Counted from the first letter of the stretch, positions 1 to 8,674 are shown. The stretch: 64,000 nt of DNA from Ammoniphilus oxalaticus (GCF_003609605.1 NZ_MCHY01000006.1:62001-126000), one strand, 5' to 3'. Made by a program: numbers and translations. The notes: a model not told the origin generated them from the letters alone.

Positions 1-508
1 TTAGCGGAGTTTGAGCGATTGCAGACAGGTAGATGAGCAGCAAAATGATCTTAATGCCTCCCTCGATCAAGTTTTGCAACACGTTGTGTGTTACCCATTG
101 CTTGAACAACAAATCGGCTAACACCGCCGGAGCAATCGTAAAAATTAGCTTCCCGAAAATAAAGGAGAGGACACCGACAGCGGCAACACCAAGGATCATC
201 GATAAACTCCAACCACTTTTCTCTTCTTTGGCGGAATCTTCTTCCCCAGGTTCTATGTCATATCGTTCCGTTGCGAAATTTAAATGTTTAGAGCCTGTTG
301 CAGTGGCCTCAATAAGTCCGATCATCCCTCTTAAAAATGGGATCTTCTTCAATGTTTGTAAAATAGGATATTGTTTTTTTTCCTCATGAAAATATTCGAT
401 TGATTGATCCTGACGGCGAATGGCGGTCACAGTGACCTTTCTACCGCTAAACATAACCCCTTCAAGTACGGCCTGACCGCCATAGGCTATTGGCTTTTGA
501 GTGGACAA
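1..508 (-). CDS. yqhQ: DUF1385 membrane protein YqhQ, 3' end beyond window
   Basis: The reverse strand reads from a TTG codon (506-508) to the left edge without a stop. A GGAAGG ribosome site (515-520) lies six bases before the TTG. The product begins with the YGGQAVLEGVMFSG block typical of DUF1385 proteins, then a charged stretch and two hydrophobic segments (about residues 105-130 and 150-165). DUF1385/YqhQ proteins are conserved membrane proteins of unknown biochemical role in Bacillota. Its neighbours yqhR and yqhT are the same as in Bacillus, which supports the name. The gene is divergent from the cytochrome gene at 753. The C-terminus lies outside the window. Confidence 0.85.
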   Translation of the reverse strand, partial: MSTQKPIAYGGQAVLEGVMFSGRKVTVTAIRRQDQSIEYFHEEKKQYPILQTLKKIPFLRGMIGLIEATATGSKHLNFATERYDIEPGEEDSAKEEKSGWSLSMILGVAAVGVLSFIFGKLIFTIAPAVLADLLFKQWVTHNVLQNLIEGGIKIILLLIYLSAIAQTPL

Positions 509-700
509 AATGTTCCTTCCTTTCATTTGCGTGGTCTAGGCTTGCTATGCCTATCCCAATTTTTGAGAGTTTTATTTCCATTTTACAATACTTTGGGGTT
601 GTATACTAGTGGTAGTTCATATACAATATGTATGAATCTGACAGTTTGTGATCAAAAAAAGTTATTTTTGTGGATATTTTATGTCAATCCCTATTTACAC

Positions 701-730
701 TTGAAAAATATGGGATAAAATAGGTATAAT
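701..730 (+). promoter_or_regulatory. sigma-A promoter of the cytochrome c gene
   Basis: TTGAAA (701-706) and a perfect TATAAT (725-730) are separated by 18 bases, 22 bases before the ATG of the cytochrome c lipoprotein gene. The spacing and hexamers fit a housekeeping promoter. Confidence 0.65.
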
Positions 731-752
731 GAGGGGAAGGGGGTGAAACGAA

Positions 753-1175
753 ATGAAAAAGTTATTTACTTTTGCTATTAGCTTTGCGCTCGTTGCTGTA
801 TTGGCGGCTTGCGGTGGTGGTGGCAACAATCAATCACCTCCAGAGACGCCTCCAGCTACTGAAGAAGGCGAGCCAGGAGCAGATGGTGAAGCGCCAGCTA
901 CTGAAGAAGGAACGGACGAGCAATCCTCTGAAGATGGGACGGGGACTGTTGACGTTGCCGCGGCTGAGGAGCTTTACAATAACAACTGCTTAATGTGTCA
1001 TGGCAGAGACTTAACGAACGGCACTGCGCCTGAATTGGTTACGATCGGTTCCAAGTATAATAAAGATGAGATCGCTGACATTATTGTCAACGGAAAAGGA
1101 ACCATGCCGAAGGGTTTGATAAAAGATCCAGCGGATGTTGAGCTTGTTGCTACTTGGTTAGCTGATCACAAATAA
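753..1175 (+). CDS. cccB: cytochrome c-551-type lipoprotein
   Basis: A 140-residue exported monoheme cytochrome c. The signal peptide ends in the lipobox LAAC, so Cys20 should be lipidated and the protein anchored on the outer face of the membrane. A Pro/Glu/Gly-rich flexible linker (about 25-66) precedes a small class I cytochrome domain with heme site CLMCH (79-83) and a likely axial Met118 in TMPKG. Family members such as B. subtilis CccB (c-551) carry electrons at the membrane surface, probably to a terminal oxidase. It is a single-gene unit with its own promoter and terminator. The linker is longer than in the B. subtilis protein. The specific name cccB is less certain than the class. 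Confidence 0.85.
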   Translation: MKKLFTFAISFALVAVLAACGGGGNNQSPPETPPATEEGEPGADGEAPATEEGTDEQSSEDGTGTVDVAAAEELYNNNCLMCHGRDLTNGTAPELVTIGSKYNKDEIADIIVNGKGTMPKGLIKDPADVELVATWLADHK

Positions 1176-1185
1176 TGCTGTACAT

Positions 1186-1220
1186 AACCAGAATGGTGGC
1201 TATCCACTATTCTGGTTTTT
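1186..1220 (+). terminator. intrinsic terminator after cytochrome gene
   Basis: AACCAGAATGGTGG (1186-1199) and CCACTATTCTGGTT (1204-1217) form a long stem with a four-base loop and one T-T mismatch. The arm ends in a run of T residues. Confidence 0.85.
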
Positions 1221-1389
1221 TACTATTTTAGAATGGTTGTATAGATGGACATGGCTGCCTGGCTGCCAGCGCTAAAACTTGTTGTATGTTATCCGCATTA
1301 AACGAAAATACTACCTTTGAATGAGGAATAGATTCCAAAACGAAAAGGTGTTTACGCGCAGCGTGAGAGCTTACAAGGAGGTCGCGCCA

Positions 1390-1866
1390 TTGGCAGCAAA
1401 AGCACGGATGGAACAACAATTTGAAAAGATGAAAAAGGCCCTGGTCGTCGGGGCTGTCGGCGGTCTGTTTTGGTCTCTGCTCGGTTATGCTTTTTATTCC
1501 ATGAATTTTACGAAACTAGGTCCCGCCGTCGTAGTCAGCCCGTTTTTCGTTTCAAAAGCGGCGGACAAACCGCTGGCCCAATTCACTGGGATGGCTGTGA
1601 TCACGGCGTTGTCAATTGGGTTTGCTCTATTATATGTCTATCTGTTTTCAAAATATTACACGCCGTGGATTGGGATTGCTTCCGGTGTTGTTTTATTCGC
1701 GCTGTTCTTCTATGCGCTAAATCCACTCTTCCAATGGACAAAGAAACCACTGCATCAAATTGGGATGAATACGTTCTCGACGACGCTCAGTTTGTTTTTA
1801 TTATACGGTTTATTTGTCGGGTTTTCCTTGTCGGCTGAATTTTCAAGTAAAGAGCCAAAAATGTGA
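1390..1866 (+). CDS. yqhR: conserved four-helix membrane protein YqhR
   Basis: Read from TTG at 1390 because AAGGAGG (1376-1382) sits seven bases upstream. The frame is open back to 1321 but no good ribosome site is seen there. The 158-residue product has a short basic N-terminus and four hydrophobic helices (about 18-38, 55-80, 84-104 and 125-145), matching the YqhR family of unknown function. It lies between yqhQ and yqhT as in Bacillus. Its stop is only 72 bases before the yqhT start, so the two may be co-transcribed. It is not an obvious candidate for the OLE-RNA partner OapA, because yqhR occurs in species such as B. subtilis that lack OLE RNA. Confidence 0.75.
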   Translation: MAAKARMEQQFEKMKKALVVGAVGGLFWSLLGYAFYSMNFTKLGPAVVVSPFFVSKAADKPLAQFTGMAVITALSIGFALLYVYLFSKYYTPWIGIASGVVLFALFFYALNPLFQWTKKPLHQIGMNTFSTTLSLFLLYGLFVGFSLSAEFSSKEPKM

Positions 1867-1937
1867 GACAGTATTCAAAACGAGAAAAATTTGATAAAAT
1901 TGGCATGTTACAACAAGAAGGGCGGGAGGTGAAGGAA

Positions 1938-3005
1938 TTGAAGCAAAGACTGTTGCAACTAAGAAGTAAAATGACGGAACAAAACATCTCAGCGATGTTG
2001 GTGACGAGTCCGTACAATCGTCGTTTTTTAAGCGGTTTTACGGGCAGCGCGGGTTATTTGTTGATCACAGAACAACACGCCCTATTGATCACCGACTTCC
2101 GCTATGAAGAACAGGCGGCTCAGCAAGCGCCCGCTTTCGAAGTGATTCGACATGACGCCGCTATTCTAGACGAGGTCGGCAAGCAGTTGACACAATTGCA
2201 AGTGAAAAATGTGGGGTTTGAGAAACAGTTTGTATCCTATGCCTTATATGAAGCTTTGGGAGAGTGTCAAGCAGAGGTTGAATGGATCGGTATTGGCGGA
2301 TTAATAGAAGAACTTCGTTTGGTGAAAACGGCTGAAGAAATCGCGGTTATTAAGCAAGCTTGCCAAATTGCGGACAATACGTTCGAGCATATTTTAACGT
2401 ACATAAAGCCTGGTGTCACAGAACGGGATGTTTCAATGGAATTGGAGTTTCACATGAGAAAGCAAGGAGCGACATCTTCTTCATTCGACATTATAGTCGC
2501 TTCGGGTGAACGCTCCGCATTGCCGCATGGGGTTGCCAGCGATAAAGTGATCGAGTCGGGCGATTTTGTCACCTTAGATTTTGGGGCGTATTACAATGGC
2601 TATGTTTCCGATATTACACGCACGATCGCCGTGGGCGAACCTTCTGAGAAATTAAAAGAGATTTATGGTGTCGTGTTGAAAGCGCAATTGGCTGGTGTGA
2701 CGCAGATTAAAGCGGGCATGACAGCGAAGCAAGCGGATGCGCTCACAAGGGACATTATTACTGCCGCAGGCTACGGTCCGAACTTTGGTCACAGTACTGG
2801 GCATGGGATTGGACTTGAAGTGCATGAAGGTCCGCGTTTATCGTCAAGTAGCGTTGTGACGCTCCAAGCGGGCATGGTCGTTACGGTAGAGCCAGGCATT
2901 TATGTATCAAAAGTGGGCGGCGTTCGGATTGAGGATGATATTGTTATTACAGACGATGGATGCGAGATTCTGACCCAATCGCCAAAAGAACTGATTATTT
3001 TGTAG
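1938..3005 (+). CDS. yqhT: M24 Xaa-Pro aminopeptidase-type peptidase YqhT
   Basis: The start is TTG 1938 behind GGGAGGTG (1924-1931). The frame is open further upstream but there it overlaps yqhR. The 355-residue product has an N-terminal creatinase-like domain (1-130) and a pita-bread metallopeptidase domain. The five metal ligands are visible: two Asp in [17 protein letters not shown], His in [14 protein letters not shown], Glu in VEPGIYV and Glu in RIEDDIV. Such enzymes remove an N-terminal residue preceding proline in the cytoplasm. The gene directly precedes efp, an arrangement conserved in Bacillota. The exact substrate is unknown. Confidence 0.9.
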   Translation: MKQRLLQLRSKMTEQNISAMLVTSPYNRRFLSGFTGSAGYLLITEQHALLITDFRYEEQAAQQAPAFEVIRHDAAILDEVGKQLTQLQVKNVGFEKQFVSYALYEALGECQAEVEWIGIGGLIEELRLVKTAEEIAVIKQACQIADNTFEHILTYIKPGVTERDVSMELEFHMRKQGATSSSFDIIVASGERSALPHGVASDKVIESGDFVTLDFGAYYNGYVSDITRTIAVGEPSEKLKEIYGVVLKAQLAGVTQIKAGMTAKQADALTRDIITAAGYGPNFGHSTGHGIGLEVHEGPRLSSSSVVTLQAGMVVTVEPGIYVSKVGGVRIEDDIVITDDGCEILTQSPKELIIL

Positions 3006-3027
3006 AAATGAAAGCGGGAGGAAAACA

Positions 3028-3585
3028 ATGATTTCAGTAAATGATTTTAGAACCGGTCAAACGATTGAAGTGGATGGGCGTCTGCTGCAAGTAATTGACT
3101 TCCAGCATGTGAAGCCAGGCAAAGGAGCCGCTTTTGTGCGGGCGAAATTACGCGATCTGCGCAGCGGTTCGATTACGGAGACGACATTTCGCGGCGGTGA
3201 ACGCGTTGCGCGGGCTAGAATTGAATCAAATGAGATGCAATACTTATACGCAAACGGGGATGAGCATGTCTTTATGGATACATCATCGTATGAACAGGTA
3301 TCGATCCCCGCAACGCGCTTGGAGCGCGAATTACAATACTTGTTAGAAAATATGATGGTTTCAATCATGACTCATAACGGTGAAATCATTGGGGTTCAGC
3401 TGCCGAACACGGTTCAATTAAAGGTGACTGAAACAGAACCTGGCATCAAAGGGGATACAGCGTCGGGCGGCAGCAAGACAGCCACGCTGGAAACAGGTCT
3501 CGTTGTGCATGTGCCGTTATTCATTAATGTCGATGATAAACTGGTGATTGATACGCGCGATGGGGAGTATGTGTCAAGAGCGTAA
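3028..3585 (+). CDS. efp: translation elongation factor P
   Basis: A 185-residue EF-P of standard length with three beta-barrel domains. The loop that reaches the ribosomal peptidyl-transferase centre reads KPGKGAAF with Lys32, the residue modified in Bacillus EF-P. The factor relieves stalling at polyproline stretches. The start is ATG 3028 behind GCGGGAGGAAA. It follows yqhT by 22 bases and is probably co-transcribed. The C-terminal block DGEYVSRA is typical of the family. Confidence 0.97.
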   Translation: MISVNDFRTGQTIEVDGRLLQVIDFQHVKPGKGAAFVRAKLRDLRSGSITETTFRGGERVARARIESNEMQYLYANGDEHVFMDTSSYEQVSIPATRLERELQYLLENMMVSIMTHNGEIIGVQLPNTVQLKVTETEPGIKGDTASGGSKTATLETGLVVHVPLFINVDDKLVIDTRDGEYVSRA

Positions 3586-3601
3586 CCTTTCACTTAAACT
3601 A

Positions 3602-3645
3602 AACAAGGACTTCTACTAACATTTGTTGGCGGAAGTCCTTGTTTG
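3602..3645 (+). terminator. terminator after efp
   Basis: AACAAGGACTTC (3602-3613) pairs with GAAGTCCTTGTTT (3632-3644), followed by a mixed T/G tract. It lies between the converging efp and the reverse-strand DUF441 gene, so it may act in both directions. Confidence 0.75.
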
Positions 3646-3672
3646 TTGTCGTCCATTGCGAAAAACAGAGCG

Positions 3673-4128
3673 CTATCGAAAGAGGAGTTCCGAGAGCTTC
3701 ACAAACATCGCTGTAATTCCCGCAGCCATCAATGGGCCGACAGGGATCCCCCTCAAAAAAATAATGCCGAAGATCGAACCGATTACGAGTCCAATAATCA
3801 TTTGCGGTTCTGTCTGCAGCATGCCGAGTCCGCTTCCGTTAATGTAGGTGGCGAGGGCGCCGCCGCATAAGGCCATCCAACCGTAAGGCGTGTTGAAAAG
3901 AGGGGTAACGTCGCGCCAGCGAATGTTTCCATTGGCAAAAGGGACTAATACAGCCATCGTCAAGAACAATAGTCCCAACTCTAATCCTCTTCGTTCCACA
4001 GCGGGAAAATAGTGCTCTAAAGAAGTTAGTTTAAGAATAAGCAGCAGACTTGCGGCGGTCGCAATCACATTCGAACGGCCGATGAGCCCAATGATAATTA
4101 AGGTGACTAAGATCATTTCTCCATTCAT
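3673..4128 (-). CDS. ytwI: DUF441 family membrane protein (YtwI-like)
   Basis: A 151-residue, very hydrophobic protein with about four to five membrane helices and GxxGxxPxGP-type loops near the end ([14 protein letters not shown]), a hallmark of DUF441. No biochemical role is known for the family. I chose the internal ATG at 4128 with AGGGG about ten bases upstream. A TTG at 4149 would add seven residues. It lies downstream of comA-comB on the same strand, with a 67-base gap that contains a hairpin overlapping its ribosome site. Confidence 0.75.
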   Translation of the reverse strand: MNGEMILVTLIIIGLIGRSNVIATAASLLLILKLTSLEHYFPAVERRGLELGLLFLTMAVLVPFANGNIRWRDVTPLFNTPYGWMALCGGALATYINGSGLGMLQTEPQMIIGLVIGSIFGIIFLRGIPVGPLMAAGITAMFVKLSELLFR

Positions 4129-4137
4129 ATGTACATG

Positions 4138-4185
4138 ACCCCTGTCCAAAGATCTCTTTTAGTACTTATGAGTGGACAAGGGGGT
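4138..4185 (-). promoter_or_regulatory. hairpin covering the DUF441 ribosome binding site
   Basis: On the reverse strand, ACCCCCTTGTCC (4185-4174) can pair with GGACAGGGGT (4147-4138) with one bulged base. The second arm holds the AGGGG that would serve as Shine-Dalgarno for the DUF441 gene. No T run follows, so it is not a simple terminator. It could limit translation of the downstream gene. Role inferred only. Confidence 0.4.
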
Positions 4186-4195
4186 TTATACCAGT

Positions 4196-4915
4196 TTAAA
4201 ACGGGTCCGCGGGGATGATGATCGCGTCTTCAACAAGCGTGGGAACAAAAGAATAAATATCTTTTTGGGCGCAATAGGCGACATCGTCTTCTTGACCCGA
4301 TTGAACAAGACGTTTCCCTGCGGCGCTTGTTTTTAAGACGGCGGGTAAATGTTCGTCAACGTATCTATAAGCGGCGCTTAACGTTTTGCCTAAGTCATTG
4401 ACAAAGAGATGGGGGACCTGCGCTTCGATCAATGAGACGATGTAGCCCGCGCAAAGACCATCTTCAAAAGAGAATTGTTGGCGGGACCCCGCGCACAAGA
4501 TCGTCAAATCACGCTTCAATTGCATTGCTAACTGAGCGCATGCATTACTGTTTAAGAAAGATCCGATGAGCGTAGAAGCGGCCTTCCAACTTTTTTGAAT
4601 CGCCCTCGTTCCATTTGTTGTAGTCAAGACGAGCGCGTTGCCTTTCAACGGAGCCTGCGTCATTTCAATCGGAGAATTTGTGAAAGGAAATCCGATCACC
4701 TTTTTTCCGTACCGCTCGCCAGCCAATAGATAGCCTTCTTGTCGAAACAGGTTAGCTTGACCAATCGTATCCACAGGTATCACTTTGGTCGCGCCATGAG
4801 CCAATGCGGTGGCGATTGTGCTGGAAGCCCGTAAAACATCGATTACGATGACTGTTTTATGTTTAATATGCTCGATCATCACCTCGTCAACTGTCGATAT
4901 GACTTCAATTCTCAA
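4196..4915 (-). CDS. comB: 2-phosphosulfolactate phosphatase
   Basis: A 239-residue ComB family enzyme, which dephosphorylates 2-phosphosulfolactate to sulfolactate. Family features seen include VIVIDVLRASSTIATALAHGA near the N-terminus, TTTNGTRA in the middle and the late ED-rich block. The start is TTG 4915 with GGGAGGG (4929-4923) overlapping the comA stop codon, indicating translational coupling. An in-frame extension to 5005 would lie inside comA. In methanogens the step belongs to coenzyme M synthesis. In sporulating bacilli the known end product is sulfolactate stored in spores. Confidence 0.9.
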   Translation of the reverse strand: MRIEVISTVDEVMIEHIKHKTVIVIDVLRASSTIATALAHGATKVIPVDTIGQANLFRQEGYLLAGERYGKKVIGFPFTNSPIEMTQAPLKGNALVLTTTNGTRAIQKSWKAASTLIGSFLNSNACAQLAMQLKRDLTILCAGSRQQFSFEDGLCAGYIVSLIEAQVPHLFVNDLGKTLSAAYRYVDEHLPAVLKTSAAGKRLVQSGQEDDVAYCAQKDIYSFVPTLVEDAIIIPADPF

Positions 4916-4928
4916 CCGAGTTCCCTCC

Positions 4929-5723
4929 CTAAATTTGCAGGAAAAAAGTGTCTGAACGCAATCCGCGGCGAAGCGACTCGACGGCGTAGATTTCTTCTGG
5001 AGCAATATTTCCTAAATGAACGTTCGGACCAAACCACTTCATTAATTCAACTTGTTGCTTCTTTTTAGGCGCTTCCCAAATGACGACTTCCCGATAGGCG
5101 CTAACCGCTTGCGCAATGTGTTCAAATTCCGATTGAATCTTCCCATCATTTTTAAAAATACCGACATTTTCTCCAGATTCGCGGCCCTCAATAATGACGT
5201 AGCTGGCCCCGGCCTCAAGATCGGATTGAATCGTTTGAACCATTGCCTCCAGTTCGACTTCAGAACCGTCTGTTTTCTTCCCATATTCTGTAATGACATC
5301 GAACGCCAATTCTTTTGCTAGTGTGATCGCTTGTAGTCGGTCTTGTTCAGGAAGTTCGATCGTTCCGTCGGAAACTTCTATTTTTTTGAACCCTAACCGT
5401 TTCATCAACTTTAAATATGCTTTTACTTTGCCTTGATAAAAAGCGACTTCAAAAAAAGTTCCGCCTGGATAGAGCCCAACTTGAAATTGCTCCGCTAACG
5501 CTATTTTTTCGTTGAGAATAGCAGCGGGATACAAAGCCGTCGTGCCAAACCCGAGTTTAATGTAGTCAATGTAGTTCGCGGCCGTTTCCAGTAAATCTTT
5601 AAATTGCCGGATGCCAAGTCCTTTGTCGATGATCATCGTCTTGCCGTTTCTCGGATTGCTCTCTCTTGCTTTCAACGGATCGGATAAAGCTATTTCGTGA
5701 AAGGAACCATTTAATTCGGTCAT
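4929..5723 (-). CDS. comA: phosphosulfolactate synthase
   Basis: A 264-residue TIM-barrel enzyme of the ComA family, which adds sulfite to phosphoenolpyruvate to give 2-phospho-3-sulfolactate. Motifs include IDKGLGIRQFKDLLE, IDYIKLGFGT, LYPGGTFFEVA and IEVSDGTIELP. The start is ATG 5723 with AGGAGAG five bases upstream. It is the first gene of a comA-comB (probably plus DUF441) unit placed between efp and yqhV, where B. subtilis has no such insertion. No later coenzyme M gene (comC, comDE) is present here, so the product is probably sulfolactate. Confidence 0.92.
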   Translation of the reverse strand: MTELNGSFHEIALSDPLKARESNPRNGKTMIIDKGLGIRQFKDLLETAANYIDYIKLGFGTTALYPAAILNEKIALAEQFQVGLYPGGTFFEVAFYQGKVKAYLKLMKRLGFKKIEVSDGTIELPEQDRLQAITLAKELAFDVITEYGKKTDGSEVELEAMVQTIQSDLEAGASYVIIEGRESGENVGIFKNDGKIQSEFEHIAQAVSAYREVVIWEAPKKKQQVELMKWFGPNVHLGNIAPEEIYAVESLRRGLRSDTFFLQI

Positions 5724-5880
5724 CGCGCTCTCCTCGCTTGTTCAATAATCTAATTTCACGGTAGTCCGACTGCAATCACTATATGCGTATTTGCCTACTT
5801 CAGGAACTTGTCTTACTTCGGGGACATGCCGCATACAAATAGAGGTAGAAAGCTATGCGGGATAAGAGGAGGAAGAGGCA

Positions 5881-6156
5881 ATGTGGCAAGTGTTTGAGAA
5901 GGCTGTGCTGGGAATGGCCCTACTGCGAATCATGTCCGGCAGCATTGAAGTTTTTGCGGCTTTGATGATGTTGAAAGTGAATCAAGTGGAAAAAGCGATG
6001 ATGATCAACGGTTCGTTGGCGTTGGTCGGTCCGCTCGTGCTCATTTTGACCACTTCAATCGGGCTTGTGGGAATTGCAGATAAAGTATCGTTTACAAAGA
6101 TCATGTGGATCTTGCTTGGTGTCGCGTTTATTTTAATTGGCGTTAAAAGTCGATAG
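5881..6156 (+). CDS. yqhV: DUF2619 membrane protein YqhV
   Basis: A 91-residue protein with three hydrophobic segments (about 10-30, 38-58 and 68-88) and the family-typical RIMSGSIEVFAALMML start region. YqhV/DUF2619 proteins lie next to spoIIIA in many spore formers and have no known activity. The ribosome site GAGGAGGAAGAGG is strong. It is divergent from comA across 157 bases, a stretch in which I see no certain promoter. Confidence 0.85.
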   Translation: MWQVFEKAVLGMALLRIMSGSIEVFAALMMLKVNQVEKAMMINGSLALVGPLVLILTTSIGLVGIADKVSFTKIMWILLGVAFILIGVKSR

Positions 6157-6225
6157 CGAGTGTAAATGGTTTTGCAATGAGACATACTAAGTTTTAGACC
6201 CTATGAAAAAGGAGGATGGCTGAAA

Positions 6226-6831
6226 ATGGAGAAGCTGCGTGAGCGTATGTCTTATTTGCATGGTATGGCCGATGGTCTTGGAATTTCAAACCAGTCTAAA
6301 GAAGGTCGCATCGTAATAGAACTGATGCATGTCATGGAGGAAATGGTCGCTAAGCTGGATACGATGGATAACCGCATCGAAGAACAGGATGAATATCTAG
6401 AAGCTGTTGATGAAGATTTGGCGGATCTTGAAGAGTATGTTGGAGCGATCGACGAGGATTTAGACGACGTCGAAGATTTTTTGTTCTTAGAAGACGACGA
6501 TGATGAGTTGATCATTGAGCTTGACGATGATGACGACGAGTTTACTGCTCGCGCCCTCAGCAGACGCCAGCGCTTGCATGGTGATTTGGCGGTCGGTGAT
6601 AATATCATTGTTGTTGATGGGACCTATGATGAAATGGAAGGTTACGATGACGATGATCTGGGCTACTTTGAAATGGAGTGCCCCAATTGTCAAGAGCTGG
6701 TCAGTATCGACCAAGATGTGTTCGATGACGATATGATCGCAGAGGTGCTCTGTCCAGATTGCCATGAAGTAATCCTTGTGAACGACGATGTTCAGGAAGA
6801 AAATGAATTCGATTATTATGTCACGGACTAA
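6226..6831 (+). CDS. acidic zinc-ribbon protein, CD1247-N-terminal-domain type
   Basis: A 201-residue, strongly acidic cytoplasmic protein. Residues 1-75 form a predicted helical coiled coil (LRERMSYLHGMADGLGI, then a Glu/Asp-rich heptad region). The middle holds runs of Asp (FLEDDDDE, LDDDDDE). The end carries a zinc ribbon CPNC...CPDC (about 153-181). Proteins of this architecture sit directly upstream of spoIIIAA in several Paenibacillaceae-type genomes. Function is unknown. The zinc ribbon and acidic tail suggest an RNA-polymerase- or ribosome-associated role, but that is a guess. The start ATG follows AAAGGAGGATGGC. Confidence 0.7.
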   Translation: MEKLRERMSYLHGMADGLGISNQSKEGRIVIELMHVMEEMVAKLDTMDNRIEEQDEYLEAVDEDLADLEEYVGAIDEDLDDVEDFLFLEDDDDELIIELDDDDDEFTARALSRRQRLHGDLAVGDNIIVVDGTYDEMEGYDDDDLGYFEMECPNCQELVSIDQDVFDDDMIAEVLCPDCHEVILVNDDVQEENEFDYYVTD

Positions 6832-6845
6832 AAAATGTTGCGCAA

Positions 6846-6878
6846 AGCAGGCGAGAAAAATTCTCGCCTGCTTTTTTG
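6846..6878 (+). terminator. terminator between zinc-ribbon gene and spoIIIAA
   Basis: GCAGGCGAGAA (6847-6857) and TTCTCGCCTGC (6861-6871) form an 11-bp stem with a three-base loop, followed by TTTTTTG. It isolates the spoIIIA operon from upstream transcription. Confidence 0.92.
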
Positions 6879-6911
6879 TGTTTAAAAAAATAGACAAGTT
6901 ATGTTTGACAG

Positions 6912-6940
6912 TCATATTCAGAACAGGTCGCCCATAAGAT
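6912..6940 (+). promoter_or_regulatory. probable sigma-E promoter of the spoIIIA operon
   Basis: TCATATT (6912-6918) matches the sigma-E -35 consensus KMATATT. CATAAGAT (6933-6940) matches the -10 consensus CATACAMT at six of eight positions. The 14-base spacing is right, and the spoIIIAA start is 43 bases on. In B. subtilis spoIIIA is transcribed by sigma-E in the mother cell. Confidence 0.7.
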
Positions 6941-6982
6941 GAAGGTAACATGGGACAAACTTTGTAGCAGGAGTGATAACAA

Positions 6983-7942
6983 ATGGATCAGCTACTTTTA
7001 TCGATGATGCCCCAAGCGTGGCGGGAGAAAATGAGGAAATTACCGATCGATGTCATCGATCAATTAGAAGAGATACGAGTTCGAAAACAACAACCGATTG
7101 AGTTTATTTACAATAATATGTCGCGGTTCTTAACAAAAGAGGCGACGCTTACAGCTCATCCTGGTAAAGGGTGGATTCCTACAATTGGCGATATGGAAAA
7201 AATGATTAATCTGATCAGTCAGCATTCCATCTATGCCTTAGAGGAAGAGTTGCGTAGAGGCTATGTCACGATCACGGGTGGTCATCGCATTGGGATTACA
7301 GGGAAAGTCGTGCTCGAAAAAGGCGAAATCAAGACGATGCGAGACATCTCAGGGTTAAATATTCGAATTGCGAAAGAGATGAAGGGTGTCTCGTTGCCTG
7401 TTCTGCCTTACTTGATCGACAAAGGTCAGTTGCTGAACACATTAATCATCTCTCCGCCGCAATGCGGTAAAACGACCTTGCTTCGCGATTTAGCGCGCGT
7501 GATCAGTTACGGAAATCTTCATTTGTCAGGCAAAAAGGTATCGATTGTCGATGAACGGTCTGAAATCGCGGCATGTGTGCGAGGGGTTCCCCAACGTGAT
7601 GTTGGACCGCGCGCGGATATTCTCGATGCGTGTCCAAAGGCGGAAGGAATTATGATGTTGATTCGATCGATGTCGCCCGATGTGATTATCGCCGATGAAA
7701 TCGGCAGGCCAGAAGATGTCGCCGCGATCCAGGAAGCGCTCAATGCAGGGGTGTGTATTATGACCAGTGTTCATGGGGCCAGTTTGGCTGATATTAATCG
7801 GAGACCAACGTTAAGTCGGATGATTGGACAAGGCATGTTTCAACGCTATATCATTTTAGGCCGATCCAAAGGGGTCGGGACGGTTGAAGGAATTTTCAAT
7901 GATCAGTGTCTTCGTTTGCAAGAAGAGGCGAGTGTTTCCTAA
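6983..7942 (+). CDS. spoIIIAA: stage III sporulation protein AA, AAA+ ATPase
   Basis: A 319-residue ATPase resembling type II/IV secretion motors. The Walker A site reads SPPQCGKTT (about 156-164) and Walker B reads VIIADEIGR (about 233-241). SpoIIIAA powers or assembles the mother-cell half of the SpoIIIA-SpoIIQ channel that links mother cell and forespore. The start is ATG 6983 behind GCAGGAGTG. It is the first of eight genes, and its stop overlaps the spoIIIAB start as TAATG. Confidence 0.97.
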   Translation: MDQLLLSMMPQAWREKMRKLPIDVIDQLEEIRVRKQQPIEFIYNNMSRFLTKEATLTAHPGKGWIPTIGDMEKMINLISQHSIYALEEELRRGYVTITGGHRIGITGKVVLEKGEIKTMRDISGLNIRIAKEMKGVSLPVLPYLIDKGQLLNTLIISPPQCGKTTLLRDLARVISYGNLHLSGKKVSIVDERSEIAACVRGVPQRDVGPRADILDACPKAEGIMMLIRSMSPDVIIADEIGRPEDVAAIQEALNAGVCIMTSVHGASLADINRRPTLSRMIGQGMFQRYIILGRSKGVGTVEGIFNDQCLRLQEEASVS

Positions 7943-8457
7943 TGAAGTTGATTGGCGCGTGCATCTTGTTGTTTTCAGCGACCATGCTCGGGTTCCACAC
8001 TGCAACACGCTATGCCAAGCGTCCGCAACAGATTCGCGAATTAGGGATTGCTTTACAACTGCTTGAAACCGAGATTTGTTATGGGGCGACCGCCTTGCCG
8101 CTCGCCTTAGATTATGTCTCGAAGCGGGCCCGCGGTGAAGTCGGGCGATTGTTTCAACAGGCTGCGCAGCGTTTGCTGGCGGAGGATGGACGCTCAACGG
8201 CTGAATGCTGGGAGCAAGCGGTCGAGCAGGTGTGGTCCAGCATGACAATGAAAAAGGCAGAAAAGGAAATTATGCTGCACCTCGGCTCTGTGCTAGGGAA
8301 GAGCGAGAAAGAAGATCAACGGAAGCACATTCGGCTTACCTTAATGAACCTCCAACAGGAAGAAATGGTCGCAAGAGACGAACAACAGAAATATGAAAAG
8401 ATGTGCAGAAGCTTAGGGATATTAGGTGGCATTTTAGCCGTTATATTGATGTATTAA
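7942..8457 (+). CDS. spoIIIAB: stage III sporulation protein AB
   Basis: A 171-residue membrane protein, the normal length for the family, with hydrophobic segments at both ends (about 5-22 and 153-170) and a helical middle related to GspF/TadC-type secretion proteins. The start ATG 7942 overlaps the spoIIIAA stop by one base. A longer in-frame reading from 7906 lies inside spoIIIAA and is not needed. It is part of the feeding-tube-like SpoIIIA complex in the outer forespore membrane. Confidence 0.96.
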   Translation: MKLIGACILLFSATMLGFHTATRYAKRPQQIRELGIALQLLETEICYGATALPLALDYVSKRARGEVGRLFQQAAQRLLAEDGRSTAECWEQAVEQVWSSMTMKKAEKEIMLHLGSVLGKSEKEDQRKHIRLTLMNLQQEEMVARDEQQKYEKMCRSLGILGGILAVILMY

Positions 8458-8470
8458 GGGGTGGAGGAAC

Positions 8471-8674
8471 ATGCCTTACGACGTGAATACCATATTTCAA
8501 ATCGCCGGCATCGGAATCATTGTCGCGATGATTCACACCGTTTTAAAACAGGCGGGCAAAGGGGATTGGGCCGATTGGATCGCGCTCGTTGGGGTCGTGA
8601 TCGTATTGTATATGGTTGCTTCGTATGTCAATGATTTATTTCAAGAGATCAAGCGCGTATTTTTATTCAAGTAG
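8471..8674 (+). CDS. spoIIIAC: stage III sporulation protein AC
   Basis: A 67-residue protein with two membrane helices (about 7-27 and 35-55) and the family start MPYDVNTIFQIAGIG. It is a small subunit of the SpoIIIA channel. The ribosome site GGGGTGGAGG lies just before the ATG. The gene follows spoIIIAB by 13 bases. Confidence 0.96.
   Translation: MPYDVNTIFQIAGIGIIVAMIHTVLKQAGKGDWADWIALVGVVIVLYMVASYVNDLFQEIKRVFLFK

Noticed and set aside
1390-1866. YqhR as the missing OLE partner OapA
   Set aside because: Both are four-helix membrane proteins, but YqhR is conserved in species without OLE RNA and sits in the standard yqhQ-yqhT context.
6487-6951. 154-codon reverse open frame opposite the zinc-ribbon gene
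   Set aside because: Caused by the Asp/Glu-rich codons of the forward gene, it crosses the terminator and lacks a ribosome site.
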